Positions 37,183-46,510 of a stretch of DNA of 64,000 bases are shown piece by piece. This DNA is from JANJUO01 sp942492935 (GTDB lineage: Bacteria > Bacteroidota > Ignavibacteria > Kapaibacteriales > UBA2268). The stretch lies in the NCBI GenBank assembly GCA_942492935.1, contig OW818654.1, positions 3,162,001 through 3,226,000 of the forward strand, in the 5' to 3' direction. The number at the start of each line of letters is the position of its first letter. Within the stretch, counting starts at the first letter, position 1. The position numbers and the translations under genes are program-made. The notes under the pieces were generated by a model. The model was not told where the DNA came from. It made no database searches and saw nothing but the letters and a program-made list of their open reading frames with translations.

Positions 37183-38541
37183 ATGCCAATTGGAATTGCT
37201 ACTGTAATATCAGAAGGTGCCAAAATTAAGGTTATAGGCGTTGGGGGCGGCGGCTGTAATGCTGTTCATAATATGTTTAAATCGGGATTAGAAGGTATCG
37301 ATTTTATAATTGCCAATACTGATAAACAAAGTTTGGACAATAAAGATGCACACATTAAAATCCAGTTAGGGAAAAGAACTACCAATGGTTTAGGTAGCGG
37401 GGGAAAACCTGAAATTGGAAAAAAATCTGCTGAAGAAGAAGAGAATGATATTCGTGAATCGCTTGCAGGTAGTAATATGGTGTTTGTTACTTCAGGTATG
37501 GGCGGGGGAACCGGTTCTGGTGCTTCTCCTGAAGTTGCAAGAATTGCAAGAGATATGGGTATTTTGGTAGTAGGAATTGTTACAAAACCTTTCGGATGGG
37601 AAGGGAAAAATAAAATGGCTACTGCATTAAACTATATTGAATCATTGAGAGAATATGTTGATGCATTGATTGTAATTCCTAATCAAAGATTGCTTGAAAT
37701 TATTGATAACAATACTGGCTTTGCTGAAGCATTCAAAAAAGTTGATGATGTTTTGTATAATGCAACAAAGGGTATAACTGAGATTATCGGCAACCATGGA
37801 CACGTAAATATTGACTTTGCTGATGTAACTTCTGTAATGAAGAATTCCGGTGATGCTATTATGGGTATTGGATATGCGTCAGGAGAGAAACGTACTGAAA
37901 TTGCACTTGCAAATGCACTTAATTCTCCATTGCTTGACGGTGCTTCAATTCGTGGTGCTAAAGGTGTTTTAGTTAATTTTACTGCTGGAAATGACCTTAC
38001 AATGCTTGAAATTAGCGAAGCTGTTAGTACAATACACGAAACTGCTGGTGATGATGTTAATCTTAAATTTGGGGTAGTCAATAATCCTGAAATGAGTAAA
38101 GAAATTATGGTTACGGTTGTTGCAACAGGGTTCAATATGGCTAATCAAAATAAAAAGCAGGATAAAATTGTTGGACAATTATTTGAAGATGAGACCAAAA
38201 AGCAAGATAACTCTAAAAAACCTTACGTTAGTCAAACTAAGCCACTGCCAACAAAACCACAAATAAAGCAACCTAATAATCCTTGGGAACGAATAGTTCA
38301 AACTCAGCATAATGATACTTCGATTTGGGGATTATCAAAATCTGCAAATACTGGAGGTTTTATACCTGCTACTAATGGGTTTAATGATGTTGTGGGTGCA
38401 TATAATCCTTATGATAGCGCCCCAAGGGGTAGCGAAGAAGTCAAAAAATTTGATACACCTGCATTTATGCGTAATGGTTTTGTTGCTCAAATTATTGAAG
38501 TTAATGGTACAAATAGAATTAATCTTTTACAACAAGGATAA
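37183..38541 (+). CDS. ftsZ: Cell division protein FtsZ
   Basis: This tubulin-like GTPase forms the division ring. The 452 residues contain GVGGGGCNAV (19-28), the tubulin signature GGGTGSG (107-113) and the conserved catalytic T7-loop region. After the globular part (to about 320) comes a polar linker of about 110 residues. The C-terminal peptide DTPAFMRNG binds FtsA and similar partners, and is followed by about 19 extra residues. AGAGG precedes the ATG. A terminator follows at 38580, closing the ftsQAZ unit. Upstream mur genes that usually accompany these are absent. Confidence 0.98.
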   Translation: MPIGIATVISEGAKIKVIGVGGGGCNAVHNMFKSGLEGIDFIIANTDKQSLDNKDAHIKIQLGKRTTNGLGSGGKPEIGKKSAEEEENDIRESLAGSNMVFVTSGMGGGTGSGASPEVARIARDMGILVVGIVTKPFGWEGKNKMATALNYIESLREYVDALIVIPNQRLLEIIDNNTGFAEAFKKVDDVLYNATKGITEIIGNHGHVNIDFADVTSVMKNSGDAIMGIGYASGEKRTEIALANALNSPLLDGASIRGAKGVLVNFTAGNDLTMLEISEAVSTIHETAGDDVNLKFGVVNNPEMSKEIMVTVVATGFNMANQNKKQDKIVGQLFEDETKKQDNSKKPYVSQTKPLPTKPQIKQPNNPWERIVQTQHNDTSIWGLSKSANTGGFIPATNGFNDVVGAYNPYDSAPRGSEEVKKFDTPAFMRNGFVAQIIEVNGTNRINLLQQG

Positions 38542-38579
38542 AATTATAAAACTTCTTTTCATAATAATTACCTTTAATA

Positions 38580-38604
38580 CCCCTTTTACAAGAAGGGGTT
38601 TTTT
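38580..38604 (+). terminator. Terminator of the ftsQAZ unit
   Basis: CCCCTT and AAGGGG form the stem around TTACAAG, followed by TTTTTT, 38 nt after the ftsZ stop. From here to 38996 the spacer is AT-rich; a decayed GTTACAAATATTCAATC end of the composite repeats is visible near 38724, and nothing else. Confidence 0.85.
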
Positions 38605-38996
38605 ATTTATTTAAAATTAAATTAACGAATTGATTAAACAAATGCTATGTTTTAATCAATGATAATATAAACTTTTCTATATGAAAAAATCATGAGATTT
38701 CTTGCCTAACGTAAATTTCACATGTTACAAATATTCAATCTCGTTTTTTTTAGAATAAAAAATATTATCATTGAATGCAACTTAGTAATTACCAAAGTAT
38801 ATACTAAATCAATCTATGATTATACAATTAAATAATTTGTTTTGCTATATATTATTAATAATTTCATTATTTTTGAAACTTTGTAGTTGTAATTATCGTA
38901 ATTTTGAATGATTGAAATCGTGTAAGTTAATGAAAGTTAATTCTAATTCAATTTTGAAATATATGAAATGTTTAATAAAAATTTAAAGGTTTAAAA

Positions 38997-41009
38997 ATGG
39001 CAGACACAGAGAACAATAATCAGCAAATTCCACAAAATCCAAGACCGGGGAATATGCCTCCTTATCCACCTCCATATCCACCTTATCAGCGACCAAGAAG
39101 AAGTAATTGGTGGATTCCTGTACTAATCATCGGTGGGATTATTATATTATTTTTTGTATTCATCGCAGTAGTATTTTCAACATTCGCAGGTTCATTTAGT
39201 GAAGCATTTGAAGAAGAAAAAGTCGAATTAACAGATAATTCAGTACTTTACCTAACTTTTTCAGGTGGATTGAATGAATATGCACAATCTAATCCATTTG
39301 AAGCATTTGGTGGTGGTTCGGGCGGCGCATCATTTCTTGAAACGATAAATGCAATTAAACTTGCCAAAAAAGATGACAATATAAAGGGTATTTATATAAA
39401 ACCAACACTTTCTTCAATTGGATGGGTTAAATCACAAGAAGTACAAGAAGTATTGAAAGATTTCAAACAATCAGGAAAGTTTATATATGCTTTTATTGAA
39501 GTGGGTGATGAGAATATGTACTTCAATACATTACCTGCAGATTCTATTTTTATGCCTACTGAAGGTATAATGGAAATGAACGGCTTTGGTGCATCAAGTT
39601 TATTTTTAAGTGGATTTATGGAGAAAATAGGAATAAAATATCATGTAGAGCATTTTGAAGATTTCAAATCAGCTGCAGATATGTATATTAACAGAAAATA
39701 CAGTGATTCCGCAAAATATCAGTTAAAAGTACTTCTTGACCAAAGATATCAAGTATTTTCAAATGCCGTTTCTACATATAGAAACTTATCTTCATCATTC
39801 ATCAATGATGCACTAAATCGTGGTATTTATACAGCTGATTCTTTGCAAGCACTTGGTTTTGTAGATGTGCTTGCTTCAGAACAATCTGTAAGGGAGTTTA
39901 TTAAGGCAAAAGTTCAAGGTAAAAGTTTTGACTTTAATGTAATGAACTATAAATACGATGAAAATGATAAGAAAAAAGATTCAAAAATTAAATTAATTTC
40001 TGTATCATCATATATGAAAGCAGAAACTGTTTCTAATAAAGATGTTGTTTATGATGATGATACTCAAATTGCAATTATTAATGGTGTAGGTGCTATTTCA
40101 TCTGGAACATCTGGGGATTCATTTGGTAATGATTATGAAATTAAATCGGGTGATTTTGTAAAATATCTCAAATCAGCTCGTAATGATAAAAAAATCAAAG
40201 CGATAATTTTAAGAATTGATAGTCCGGGCGGTTCGGTAATTGCTTCTGATGAAATTTGGGAAGAAATTCAAAAAACTAAAAAAGTCAAGCCAGTTTATGC
40301 TTCAATGAGTGATGTTGCTGCATCTGGTGGTTATTATATGGCAATGGCTTGCGATACTATTATTGCTCATCCATCTACAATTACTGGTTCAATAGGTGTA
40401 GTTATGGCAGTACCTAATTTAAGTGGTCTTATGGGCAAACTTGATATGACTGCTGACACCATTTCTACTAATGACGCTTCACAATTCATGAATGGTATGT
40501 TCCCTTATGACAAGAAACAAACTGATAAATTACATTCATTATCTGAAGGTATTTATTTTAGATTTTTGAAAAGAGTAGGCGAAAGTAGAGGTAAAACTTT
40601 TGAACAAGTTAGAGCTATTGCTAAGGGAAGAGTTTGGACTGGTGAAGATGCAAAAAAAATTGGTTTGGTTGATACTTTAGGTGGTATGCAAACTACATTA
40701 AATATTGCAAAACGCAGACTTGGTATAAATCCTGATACTAAAGTTAGAGTAAGAATGTTCCCTGAAAAAGAAGATGATTTTGCTGCAATACTAAAAATGT
40801 TTGGTATTAAAAAGGGTGGAGATGAAGATGTGCAATCAAAAACAAACTTTGCTAAAGTGCTTGGTTTAGATCCTCAATCTGTGATGATGTCAATTGATGC
40901 TATTCCTGAAGAATTTAAAAACAGCATTTATTATTCAATTAAGCTGTCTGAAATTAGCCAAAAAGAAAATGCACTTGTTGCAATGCCTTATTTGATTGAT
41001 ATTAAGTAA
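38997..41009 (+). CDS. sppA: Signal peptide peptidase SppA (67K type)
   Basis: This 670-residue membrane serine protease has the two-domain S49 architecture of E. coli SppA and degrades leftover signal peptides. A proline-rich cytoplasmic N-terminus (about 11-35, with PPYPPPYPPY) precedes one transmembrane helix (about 38-63). The catalytic dyad is K224 (FEDFKSAADMY) in the first repeat and S443 (AASGGYYMA) in the second. ILRIDSPGGSV (404-414) is the conserved strand before the oxyanion region. The proline-rich leader is longer than in E. coli. The gene stands alone and is followed by the tandem hairpin array. Confidence 0.95.
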   Translation: MADTENNNQQIPQNPRPGNMPPYPPPYPPYQRPRRSNWWIPVLIIGGIIILFFVFIAVVFSTFAGSFSEAFEEEKVELTDNSVLYLTFSGGLNEYAQSNPFEAFGGGSGGASFLETINAIKLAKKDDNIKGIYIKPTLSSIGWVKSQEVQEVLKDFKQSGKFIYAFIEVGDENMYFNTLPADSIFMPTEGIMEMNGFGASSLFLSGFMEKIGIKYHVEHFEDFKSAADMYINRKYSDSAKYQLKVLLDQRYQVFSNAVSTYRNLSSSFINDALNRGIYTADSLQALGFVDVLASEQSVREFIKAKVQGKSFDFNVMNYKYDENDKKKDSKIKLISVSSYMKAETVSNKDVVYDDDTQIAIINGVGAISSGTSGDSFGNDYEIKSGDFVKYLKSARNDKKIKAIILRIDSPGGSVIASDEIWEEIQKTKKVKPVYASMSDVAASGGYYMAMACDTIIAHPSTITGSIGVVMAVPNLSGLMGKLDMTADTISTNDASQFMNGMFPYDKKQTDKLHSLSEGIYFRFLKRVGESRGKTFEQVRAIAKGRVWTGEDAKKIGLVDTLGGMQTTLNIAKRRLGINPDTKVRVRMFPEKEDDFAAILKMFGIKKGGDEDVQSKTNFAKVLGLDPQSVMMSIDAIPEEFKNSIYYSIKLSEISQKENALVAMPYLIDIK

Positions 41010-41072
41010 AATTGATTTGTTTAAGATGTTGTCTCAAAAGTTAGACAACAGTAAAACTCTATCAATCCCTAC

Positions 41073-41624
41073 TTGGTGCGGAATCTCATTTATTATACAG
41101 ATGTCCTACACATTGAAAGTGTAGGACATCTTTTTTGAAAGTGACGGTATTCAAGAATAGATTCTGAAACAAGTTCAGAATTACAATTTGGTTTCCGTGT
41201 CATTCCGCAATTGGTGCGGAATCTCATTTATTATACAGATGTCCTACACATTGAAAGTGTTGGACATCTTTTTTGAAAGTGACGGTATTCAAGAATAGAT
41301 TCTGAAACAAGTTCAGAATTACAATTTGGTTTCCGTGTCATTCCGCACTTGGTGCGGAATCTCATTTATTATACTGATGTCCTACACTTTGAAAGTGTTG
41401 GACATCTTTTTTGAAAGTGACGGTATTCAAGAATAGATTCTGAAACAAGTTCAGAATTACAATTTGGTTTCCGTGTCATTCCGCACTTGGTGCGGAATCT
41501 CATTTATTATACTGATGTCCTACACTTTGAAAGTGTAGGACATCTTTTTTGAAAGTGACGGTATTCAAGAATAGATTCTGAAACAAGTTCAGAATGACAT
41601 AATTCTCATAAATGTTTTTAGCAA
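41073..41624. repeat. 138-bp tandem array, four copies
   Basis: TTGGTGCGGAATCTCATTTA recurs at 41073, 41211, 41349 and 41487, an exact 138-bp period. Each unit holds three palindromes: ATTCCGCA-CTTGG-TGCGGAAT across the unit boundary, GATGTCC...GGACATC followed by TTTTTT, and ATTCTGAAAC-AAGTTCAGAAT. Copies differ at single positions that make or break pairs in the second hairpin. The fourth copy diverges after about 41597. A minus-strand ORF at 41500-41745 is mostly repeat translation and is not called. Confidence 0.95.
41100..41136 (+). terminator. Terminator-like hairpin in the first repeat unit, after sppA
   Basis: GATGTCCTACAC and GTGTAGGACATC form a perfect 12-bp stem with a 7-nt loop, followed by six T. 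It lies 90 nt after the sppA stop. The same structure recurs in each repeat unit with one or two mismatches in units two and three. Confidence 0.7.
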
Positions 41625-41713
41625 CGTAGTTCAGGTATCTTAGTAGAAAAAATTTGTTTTTCTTAGTGAAAGCTACGTAGAAACAACTTAGATATATCAC
41701 AACTACGTTGCTT

Positions 41714-42322
41714 TTAGAGCATAAAACCAATGCCAATACCTGCACCTATTTTGGTAACTCTATGTATTGAAGGGCGTTCCTCAAAAATATTCTTGCTTTT
41801 GTACATATTAACTTTATTATCTTCAAAGTATTTATATCCAATATCTACACTTAATATAAATCTTTTATAATAGTATTCAGCTCCCACTCCAATACCCACA
41901 TTGAATGAATTGTTAGTTATTTGAGAAGAAGAAGTACTATAGATTGTTTCATCATCATCAAAGTAATAATAAGCACCTGCAAGAAAATACATCCTAAAAT
42001 TATGACTTCTAAAAAAATTATTTTGAAATTCTATGCCAATATCATAATTTAAATTATTATGTTCTTCAATTTCATCTTTTTTAAAATAGTAGTAAATCAG
42101 ACCCATTAATTGAATGTTTATGTTATCAGTGATTCTTCTATTGTAATAAATCCCATAGCCAGATATATTCGATAACTTTGCTCCAATAGCATTGTTTAAC
42201 TTCAGAAATGTACTATCTTTAGCATAAAAGGACTCTTCTTGATAAAAATTAGCATTTTCTTGACCTTTCAAAAAGCTAATTGTACAAATAACAAATATTA
42301 AAACAAAAATAGTTTTATTCAT
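41714..42322 (-). CDS. Predicted small outer-membrane beta-barrel
   Basis: The 202-residue protein has a signal peptide (1-20, ending LKGQ), then alternating strands rich in Y, F and G, and ends IGAGIGIGFML. It is a paralogue of the next gene upstream: both share an SISGxGI/NISGYGI segment followed by an arginine pair, a GYKY...DNKV stretch and an R...GAG/GVGA ending. An eight-strand barrel similar to opacity-type porins is likely; the function is unknown. It lies 47 nt after its paralogue, probably in one unit, and its 3' end adjoins the 138-bp array. Confidence 0.7.
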   Translation of the reverse strand: MNKTIFVLIFVICTISFLKGQENANFYQEESFYAKDSTFLKLNNAIGAKLSNISGYGIYYNRRITDNINIQLMGLIYYYFKKDEIEEHNNLNYDIGIEFQNNFFRSHNFRMYFLAGAYYYFDDDETIYSTSSSQITNNSFNVGIGVGAEYYYKRFILSVDIGYKYFEDNKVNMYKSKNIFEERPSIHRVTKIGAGIGIGFML

Positions 42323-42369
42323 ATCAAATCCAAATTTTAATCAAAAATCAATTATTACAACATAAAATA

Positions 42370-42969
42370 TCAGAAATTATATTTGATACCAAAACTCGCA
42401 CCTACTCCAGTTTTTCTTTCAAGACTTGGCACTTTATTATCCTCAATTTCTTTGTCATCATATTTGTAGCCCAATCCTAATTCAAAATTGAAACTTTTAT
42501 GAACAAACCATTGGAATCCTAATCCACCACCAATTGAATAGAAATTTTCTACTCTACCATACTCGCTATCTTTATTACTATCTTTGCCTCTATAATATCC
42601 TAAAAAGCCAAAGATATTTGTAGTATTAGTAGAAACTATATCCAATTGCAATTCAAATCCATAATTATAATTAATATCTGTATTTTCATTTTTGATTTTA
42701 GCTTTAGACATGTCTTCCCACTGTATTGTTTCATTATATTGAATCATCCCAGTAAATATAAATGTAAAATCCCAAAAACGCCTTGATAAACCTATTCCTT
42801 GCCCAGAAATAGAAGAATATCTCAAGCAAATTGAATTATCATAAACATTAGTCAGTTTCTCTCTTTTTGGTATAAAATCTTCGTAAACAATTGAATCTTG
42901 TGAATATAATGAACTAACAACAAATAATAACAATAATGTTATTACCATTTTCAAATTTTGCATTTTCAT
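42370..42969 (-). CDS. Predicted small outer-membrane beta-barrel (paralogue)
   Basis: The 199-residue protein has a signal peptide (about 1-23, ending LYSQ) and a strand-rich body ending GVGASFGIKYNF, with the terminal F expected for BAM recognition. GAGG lies 5 nt before the first ATG; a second ATG two codons later is farther from it. Similar length, the SISGQGIGLSRRF segment and GLGYKYDDKEIEDNKV mark it as a tandem duplicate of the gene downstream. The substrate or partner is unknown. Confidence 0.7.
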   Translation of the reverse strand: MKMQNLKMVITLLLLFVVSSLYSQDSIVYEDFIPKREKLTNVYDNSICLRYSSISGQGIGLSRRFWDFTFIFTGMIQYNETIQWEDMSKAKIKNENTDINYNYGFELQLDIVSTNTTNIFGFLGYYRGKDSNKDSEYGRVENFYSIGGGLGFQWFVHKSFNFELGLGYKYDDKEIEDNKVPSLERKTGVGASFGIKYNF

Positions 42970-43289
42970 AAATGCCTCGTAAGTGATTTTAAAAAATATT
43001 TTTATTAATTTATTAGCAATGTAATTTAAATATATTAAACATAATAATTTTAATATTCATATTACAAAAGCAAAACTACAAACTAATTTTTAAAATTCAA
43101 AATTTAAATTTAAATATTTTAATCAAATGTTAGTTTATTCCTGAAATCCATTCATAATCAAGTTACTTTTCAGAAAGTGCAATTTCAGATTTTGTTGGTA
43201 AATGGACATTACAAATAACAAAATCAATAAAAATGCAAATTATTTATGCAATTCTGAAATTGTTTTCCTTTGTAATCCATTCTCGTATC

Positions 43290-43430
43290 AGTATCCAATT
43301 TCATCAGATATGCCACATTTTAAAAATGTGACATATCTACAAAAACATAGACTCCGCATCAAGTGAGTAATGACACGGAAAACAATTCTTTCATACTGAA
43401 CTCGTTTCAGAATCCATTATCTTTAACTGA
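43290..43430. repeat. Diverged inverted copy of the 138-bp unit
   Basis: On the plus strand this region has, in reverse order relative to the 41073 array, a GATATGCCACATTTT...AATGTGACATATC hairpin, then CTCCGCATCAAGTGAG, then GACACGGAAAAC, then CTGAACTCGTTTCAGAATCC. These are the complement-order modules of the 138-bp unit with many substitutions. The remaining spacer (42970-43289) is AT-rich with nothing recognised. Confidence 0.65.
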
Positions 43431-43491
43431 ATAGCAACAACAAATAATCATACAATACAGCTGTCCAATTTCTATGATTTTCTTCAATATT

Positions 43492-44319
43492 TTAATTTAT
43501 TTTTGCTTTGACAGGCCCTCTAAGACCTGAATATTTTACAAGTTCAGCACCAACAAAGCCAATAGGTATTTTAGTGGCAACTCTTACTGGAATTTTCCTT
43601 TCATCATCAGTTACCCAAATATAAATATTACCATCATTTTGAAATAAACCACCTTGAACAACTAATGGCTCTATTACAATACAACGGAATTTTCCTGCTT
43701 CTACTTCAACTGTTTCTTTTCCTTTAATTCTAACCCCAAGTGTAAAAGTTGTATCATCAAAGAAATTTTTCAGATAAAAGGTTGAATCTTTCTTCATTGA
43801 TGCTAAATTCATTGTTCTAACATAGAAAAATGCAGAAACTATATCATTTACATATTCAGGAACTTTATATTGCTTGTCTTTGACATAAGCATAATTATTA
43901 AATTGGTCGAAAGTTGCTTTGAAATCTCGTTTGTAATTTCCCTCTCTAACGTGTTGCTCAAATTCCCAAGGAAATAATCCAGCAACATCTAACACAGTTC
44001 TATATTGGTCTCTTACTCTGTAAAGCCAGTCCAAACTTTCGAGAGAACGTACCTGAAATCTGATATCATAACATTTTCTACCATTAATCTCCATAGGGTC
44101 AGGCAAGATATGAAAATAACCTGTTCCAGCTGTAATAAACTTATAACCTACTTTATAATCAAGTCGTTCTCCAAAACCAAAAGCTTCATTTGGAACATAT
44201 CTCATTTCTTTATTATTCTGATTAACTTCGGCAGGGTCGCCATGTAGTTTAGTAATTAATAATGCCATTGCTACGGCAATCGTCCCTAAACCTGCTACTA
44301 TCTTAAAAATCTTATTCAT
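43492..44319 (-). CDS. DUF3108 domain protein, exported
   Basis: The 275-residue protein has an N-terminal hydrophobic segment (about 5-23) that may be a signal peptide or an anchor. A DUF3108 fold follows: GERLDYKVGYKFITAGTGYF (about 50-69) at its start, YRVRDQYRTVLD, and ETVEVEAGKFRCIVIEP (about 203-219) near the end, closing with WVTDDERKIPVRV. DUF3108 proteins of Bacteroidota are periplasmic or surface proteins of unknown function with a lipocalin-like barrel. The gene stands alone. Confidence 0.8.
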   Translation of the reverse strand: MNKIFKIVAGLGTIAVAMALLITKLHGDPAEVNQNNKEMRYVPNEAFGFGERLDYKVGYKFITAGTGYFHILPDPMEINGRKCYDIRFQVRSLESLDWLYRVRDQYRTVLDVAGLFPWEFEQHVREGNYKRDFKATFDQFNNYAYVKDKQYKVPEYVNDIVSAFFYVRTMNLASMKKDSTFYLKNFFDDTTFTLGVRIKGKETVEVEAGKFRCIVIEPLVVQGGLFQNDGNIYIWVTDDERKIPVRVATKIPIGFVGAELVKYSGLRGPVKAKIN

Positions 44320-45054
44320 TACAACCTTTTCAAATCAATTTCGTATTATAATTTTTTCATTTGTATTAATATACGTTTATTAAAACGTAATTATTAACAA
44401 TTAGTTTTGTAAAATTTAAAAAAAGTTTAAAATGAAAGTTGCTGACGTAAATTGTGATACATTAACTGAGTTTATAAGTAATCCTTTTTATTCAGTTCAA
44501 GCTCAATGGTCTTTGCATAAATTCAAATTTGTCGGAGGTATTTTGTAGTATTTTGCAATATTGATTGATGAAGAATTAAACGAATATTCCACATTTAGCA
44601 GACTTCTGGAGTTGATTCGGTTATACTATATCCCAAAAATACACTAATTGAAAAAGAATCTGGACAACGGCTCGCTTTTCTAGTGCACTTCTCAGATTTT
44701 CAAAAAATCAAATCATTAACATCATAAAATATACTTTAGAATATACAGGAGTTATTACATTTTACTTGTATCTATAATGTTTGGTAGTCAATTCATAAAC
44801 TTGTTTCGTAAATTTCATATTTTCCAATATTTCATTTAATTTTGTATAAAATGAAATTTGTGGTTTTACTTGAAGTTCTGTGGGCGATTCCCCACCCCGA
44901 TAATGCTCGGAGTGGATAAATATATAACAATAAAAATGGAGAAATAATTTCAAAATAAATGACATAAATTTAGAAATACTTGGAAAAAATTTTTGGGAAT
45001 TTATTAGCAATTGATTTAAATTTGTGTTTTAAAAATAATTGCATAATATTTAAT
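44320..45054. other. Long non-coding spacer, unexplained
   Basis: About 735 nt without a convincing gene. A 38-codon frame begins at ATG 44432 (MKVADVNCDTLTEFIS) but ends early and has no family signal. A minus-strand frame (44762-45010) ends KFTKQVYELTTKHYRYK and might be a fragment of something older. Codon-like stretches in several frames suggest decayed genes. There is no strong hairpin. Confidence 0.4.
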
Positions 45055-45351
45055 ATGAATTACTTATTTGAATGGGATTATTTGAAAGCAAATTTAAATT
45101 TTACTAAACATAAAGTTAGATTTGAAACAGCCACTTCGATTTTCAAAGACCCAAGGGCATTATCTATTTTTGATGATGAACATAGTATTGAGGAAGAAAG
45201 ATGGATTACAATAGGATTAGCAAATTCAAGTCAATTGATATTGGTTGTTCATACTTTTGAAGTTTTGGACAGCAACAATGTAAAAATTAGAATAATTTCA
45301 GCAAGAAAAGCAACAAAGAATGAAATTATTAAATATAAAGGTGAATTATGA
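45055..45351 (+). CDS. brnT: BrnT family toxin
   Basis: I start at ATG 45055 because the family begins at FEWDYLKANLNFTKHKV. The frame opens 25 codons earlier with unrelated residues. The 98-residue product has the DUF497/BrnT landmarks: FEWD, N-x-x-KHKV, FETATSIFKDPRAL, a beta-hairpin ending LVVHTFE, and IRIISARKATKNEIIKY. BrnT folds like RelE and acts as a ribonuclease that blocks translation. It overlaps the antitoxin start by 4 nt (ATGA). Confidence 0.9.
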   Translation: MNYLFEWDYLKANLNFTKHKVRFETATSIFKDPRALSIFDDEHSIEEERWITIGLANSSQLILVVHTFEVLDSNNVKIRIISARKATKNEIIKYKGEL

Positions 45352-45548
45352 AAAAAGAATATGATTTTACAAAAGGCATCCGTGGAAAATTTTATAATTC
45401 GGATGCTAAATTTAAATTGCCAATCTATTTAGATGATGATGTACAATCCTTTTTCTTGGAATTAGCCAAAAAGAAAAAAGTGAATTATGGCACAATTGTA
45501 AATAATACAATAAAAGCAAATATGCAATTGATAAAAGAGATAATTTGA
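45348..45548 (+). CDS. brnA: BrnA-type antitoxin
   Basis: The 66-residue partner follows brnT with an ATGA overlap. It opens DFTKGIRGKFYNSDAKFKLP, then has a ribbon-helix-helix-like segment (PIYLDDDVQSFFLELAKKKK and NYGTIVNNTIK) that would bind operator DNA and repress the pair. Start and length fit BrnA/CopG-type antitoxins. The assignment is supported mainly by position behind brnT and the LP-[IV]-L-D-D pattern. Confidence 0.85.
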   Translation: MKKEYDFTKGIRGKFYNSDAKFKLPIYLDDDVQSFFLELAKKKKVNYGTIVNNTIKANMQLIKEII

Positions 45549-45584
45549 TGTCTGAACTTCCCAATAAATGTGGCTCGACCCAAC

Positions 45585-45612
45585 TTCCCCCAGCCCGCAA
45601 AAGCTGGGGGAA
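45585..45612. repeat. Hairpin after brnTA
   Basis: TTCCCCCAGC and GCTGGGGGAA form a perfect 10-bp stem with an 8-nt loop, 37 nt beyond the brnA stop. There is no T tract, so it may be a repeat or an mRNA 3'-end stem and not a classic terminator. Confidence 0.5.
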
Positions 45613-45841
45613 ATGAATGGATGAGAAAGGGTAAATATGTTGCTACAGAAACTTAATAGTTTGTTTTGATAACAACTGATGATTTATAAAATAGTTAGCT
45701 TTAATTTACAGGTGATTAACCCATATAGGTACTGATTAAGTTCAAATAAAAATGTACTTTTAAAATTTTTTTAAAAATTTTCTAAAGTTCTTGATTTTCT
45801 TGCCGATAATAAAAATGGGTAATTGTATCAAATTGAAGATT

Positions 45842-46510
45842 ATGGATATAAGCGAAAAAATATTAGGAAATACATTTGCTACCGATTTCAGACCTGATGT
45901 AGTTCTGAATGATAATTTATTGTCTGATATTGATAAAAAATCAAACGAAAATATACCAAAAACTGATACATATCCTATTATCAAAGATACATATAAAATA
46001 TCTGATGAAGCTAAACAATTACAAAAAAAATCTAACACTTCTATTGATAATACTTCAGAATCAACCCAAAATAAAAAAAATGAAAATCCTGATGAATTAA
46101 CTGAAGCAGAACAACAAGTTGTTGATGATTTAAAACAAAGAGATAGTGAGGTTAGAACTCACGAACAAGCTCATTTGTCTGCTGGAGCAGGTTTAGTTAA
46201 AGGCGGTGCAAGTTACTCTTATCAGATTGGACCTGATGGCAAACGTTATGCAATTGGAGGTGAAGTACAGATAGATATTTCGGCAGTACCTAATGACCCT
46301 CAAGCAACAATTACTAAAATGCAAAGAGTAAAAGCAGCCGCAATGGCTCCAGCCGACCCTTCTGGACAAGACCGAGCTGTTGCTGCAATGGCATCTCAAA
46401 TTGAATCACAGGCAAGAAGTGAATCATCATCACAGAAAACAGAAAAGGCAATTAGTGCATATAAAAAACCAAATGCCTCATCTGAATCAAGTTTTTCAAA
46501 AATTGCTTGA
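45842..46510 (+). CDS. SprA-related putative metalloprotease (PF12118 type)
   Basis: The C-terminal half carries the SprA-related family signature: LKQRDSEVRTHEQAH with HEQAH at 107-111 as the metal-site-like motif, then GGASYSYQIGPDGKRYAIGG, EVQIDIS and MQRVKAAAMAPADPSGQD. The N-terminal 90 residues are polar and low in complexity. I start at ATG 45842 (GAAG upstream), giving 222 residues; an ATG at 45815 is also possible. No signal peptide is seen. Members are often labelled putative metalloprotease CJM1_0395 family; enzymatic activity is not proven. The gene is not related to the T9SS translocon protein of the same name. Confidence 0.82.
   Translation: MDISEKILGNTFATDFRPDVVLNDNLLSDIDKKSNENIPKTDTYPIIKDTYKISDEAKQLQKKSNTSIDNTSESTQNKKNENPDELTEAEQQVVDDLKQRDSEVRTHEQAHLSAGAGLVKGGASYSYQIGPDGKRYAIGGEVQIDISAVPNDPQATITKMQRVKAAAMAPADPSGQDRAVAAMASQIESQARSESSSQKTEKAISAYKKPNASSESSFSKIA

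Noticed and set aside
37683..38135. 150-codon minus-strand ORF inside ftsZ
   Set aside because: It is the antisense shadow of a strongly conserved gene.
41100..41136. Repeat hairpin as a riboswitch or small RNA
   Set aside because: A simple perfect stem followed by T6 and repeated in tandem is better explained as a terminator-like repeat; no conserved aptamer core is visible.
41500..41745. Minus-strand 81-codon ORF containing VILNLFQNL
   Set aside because: It is mainly translated repeat array, has no ribosome binding site and overlaps the end of the barrel gene.
44762..45010. Minus-strand 82-codon ORF
   Set aside because: Atypical composition, no start signal and no recognised family; at most a decayed fragment.
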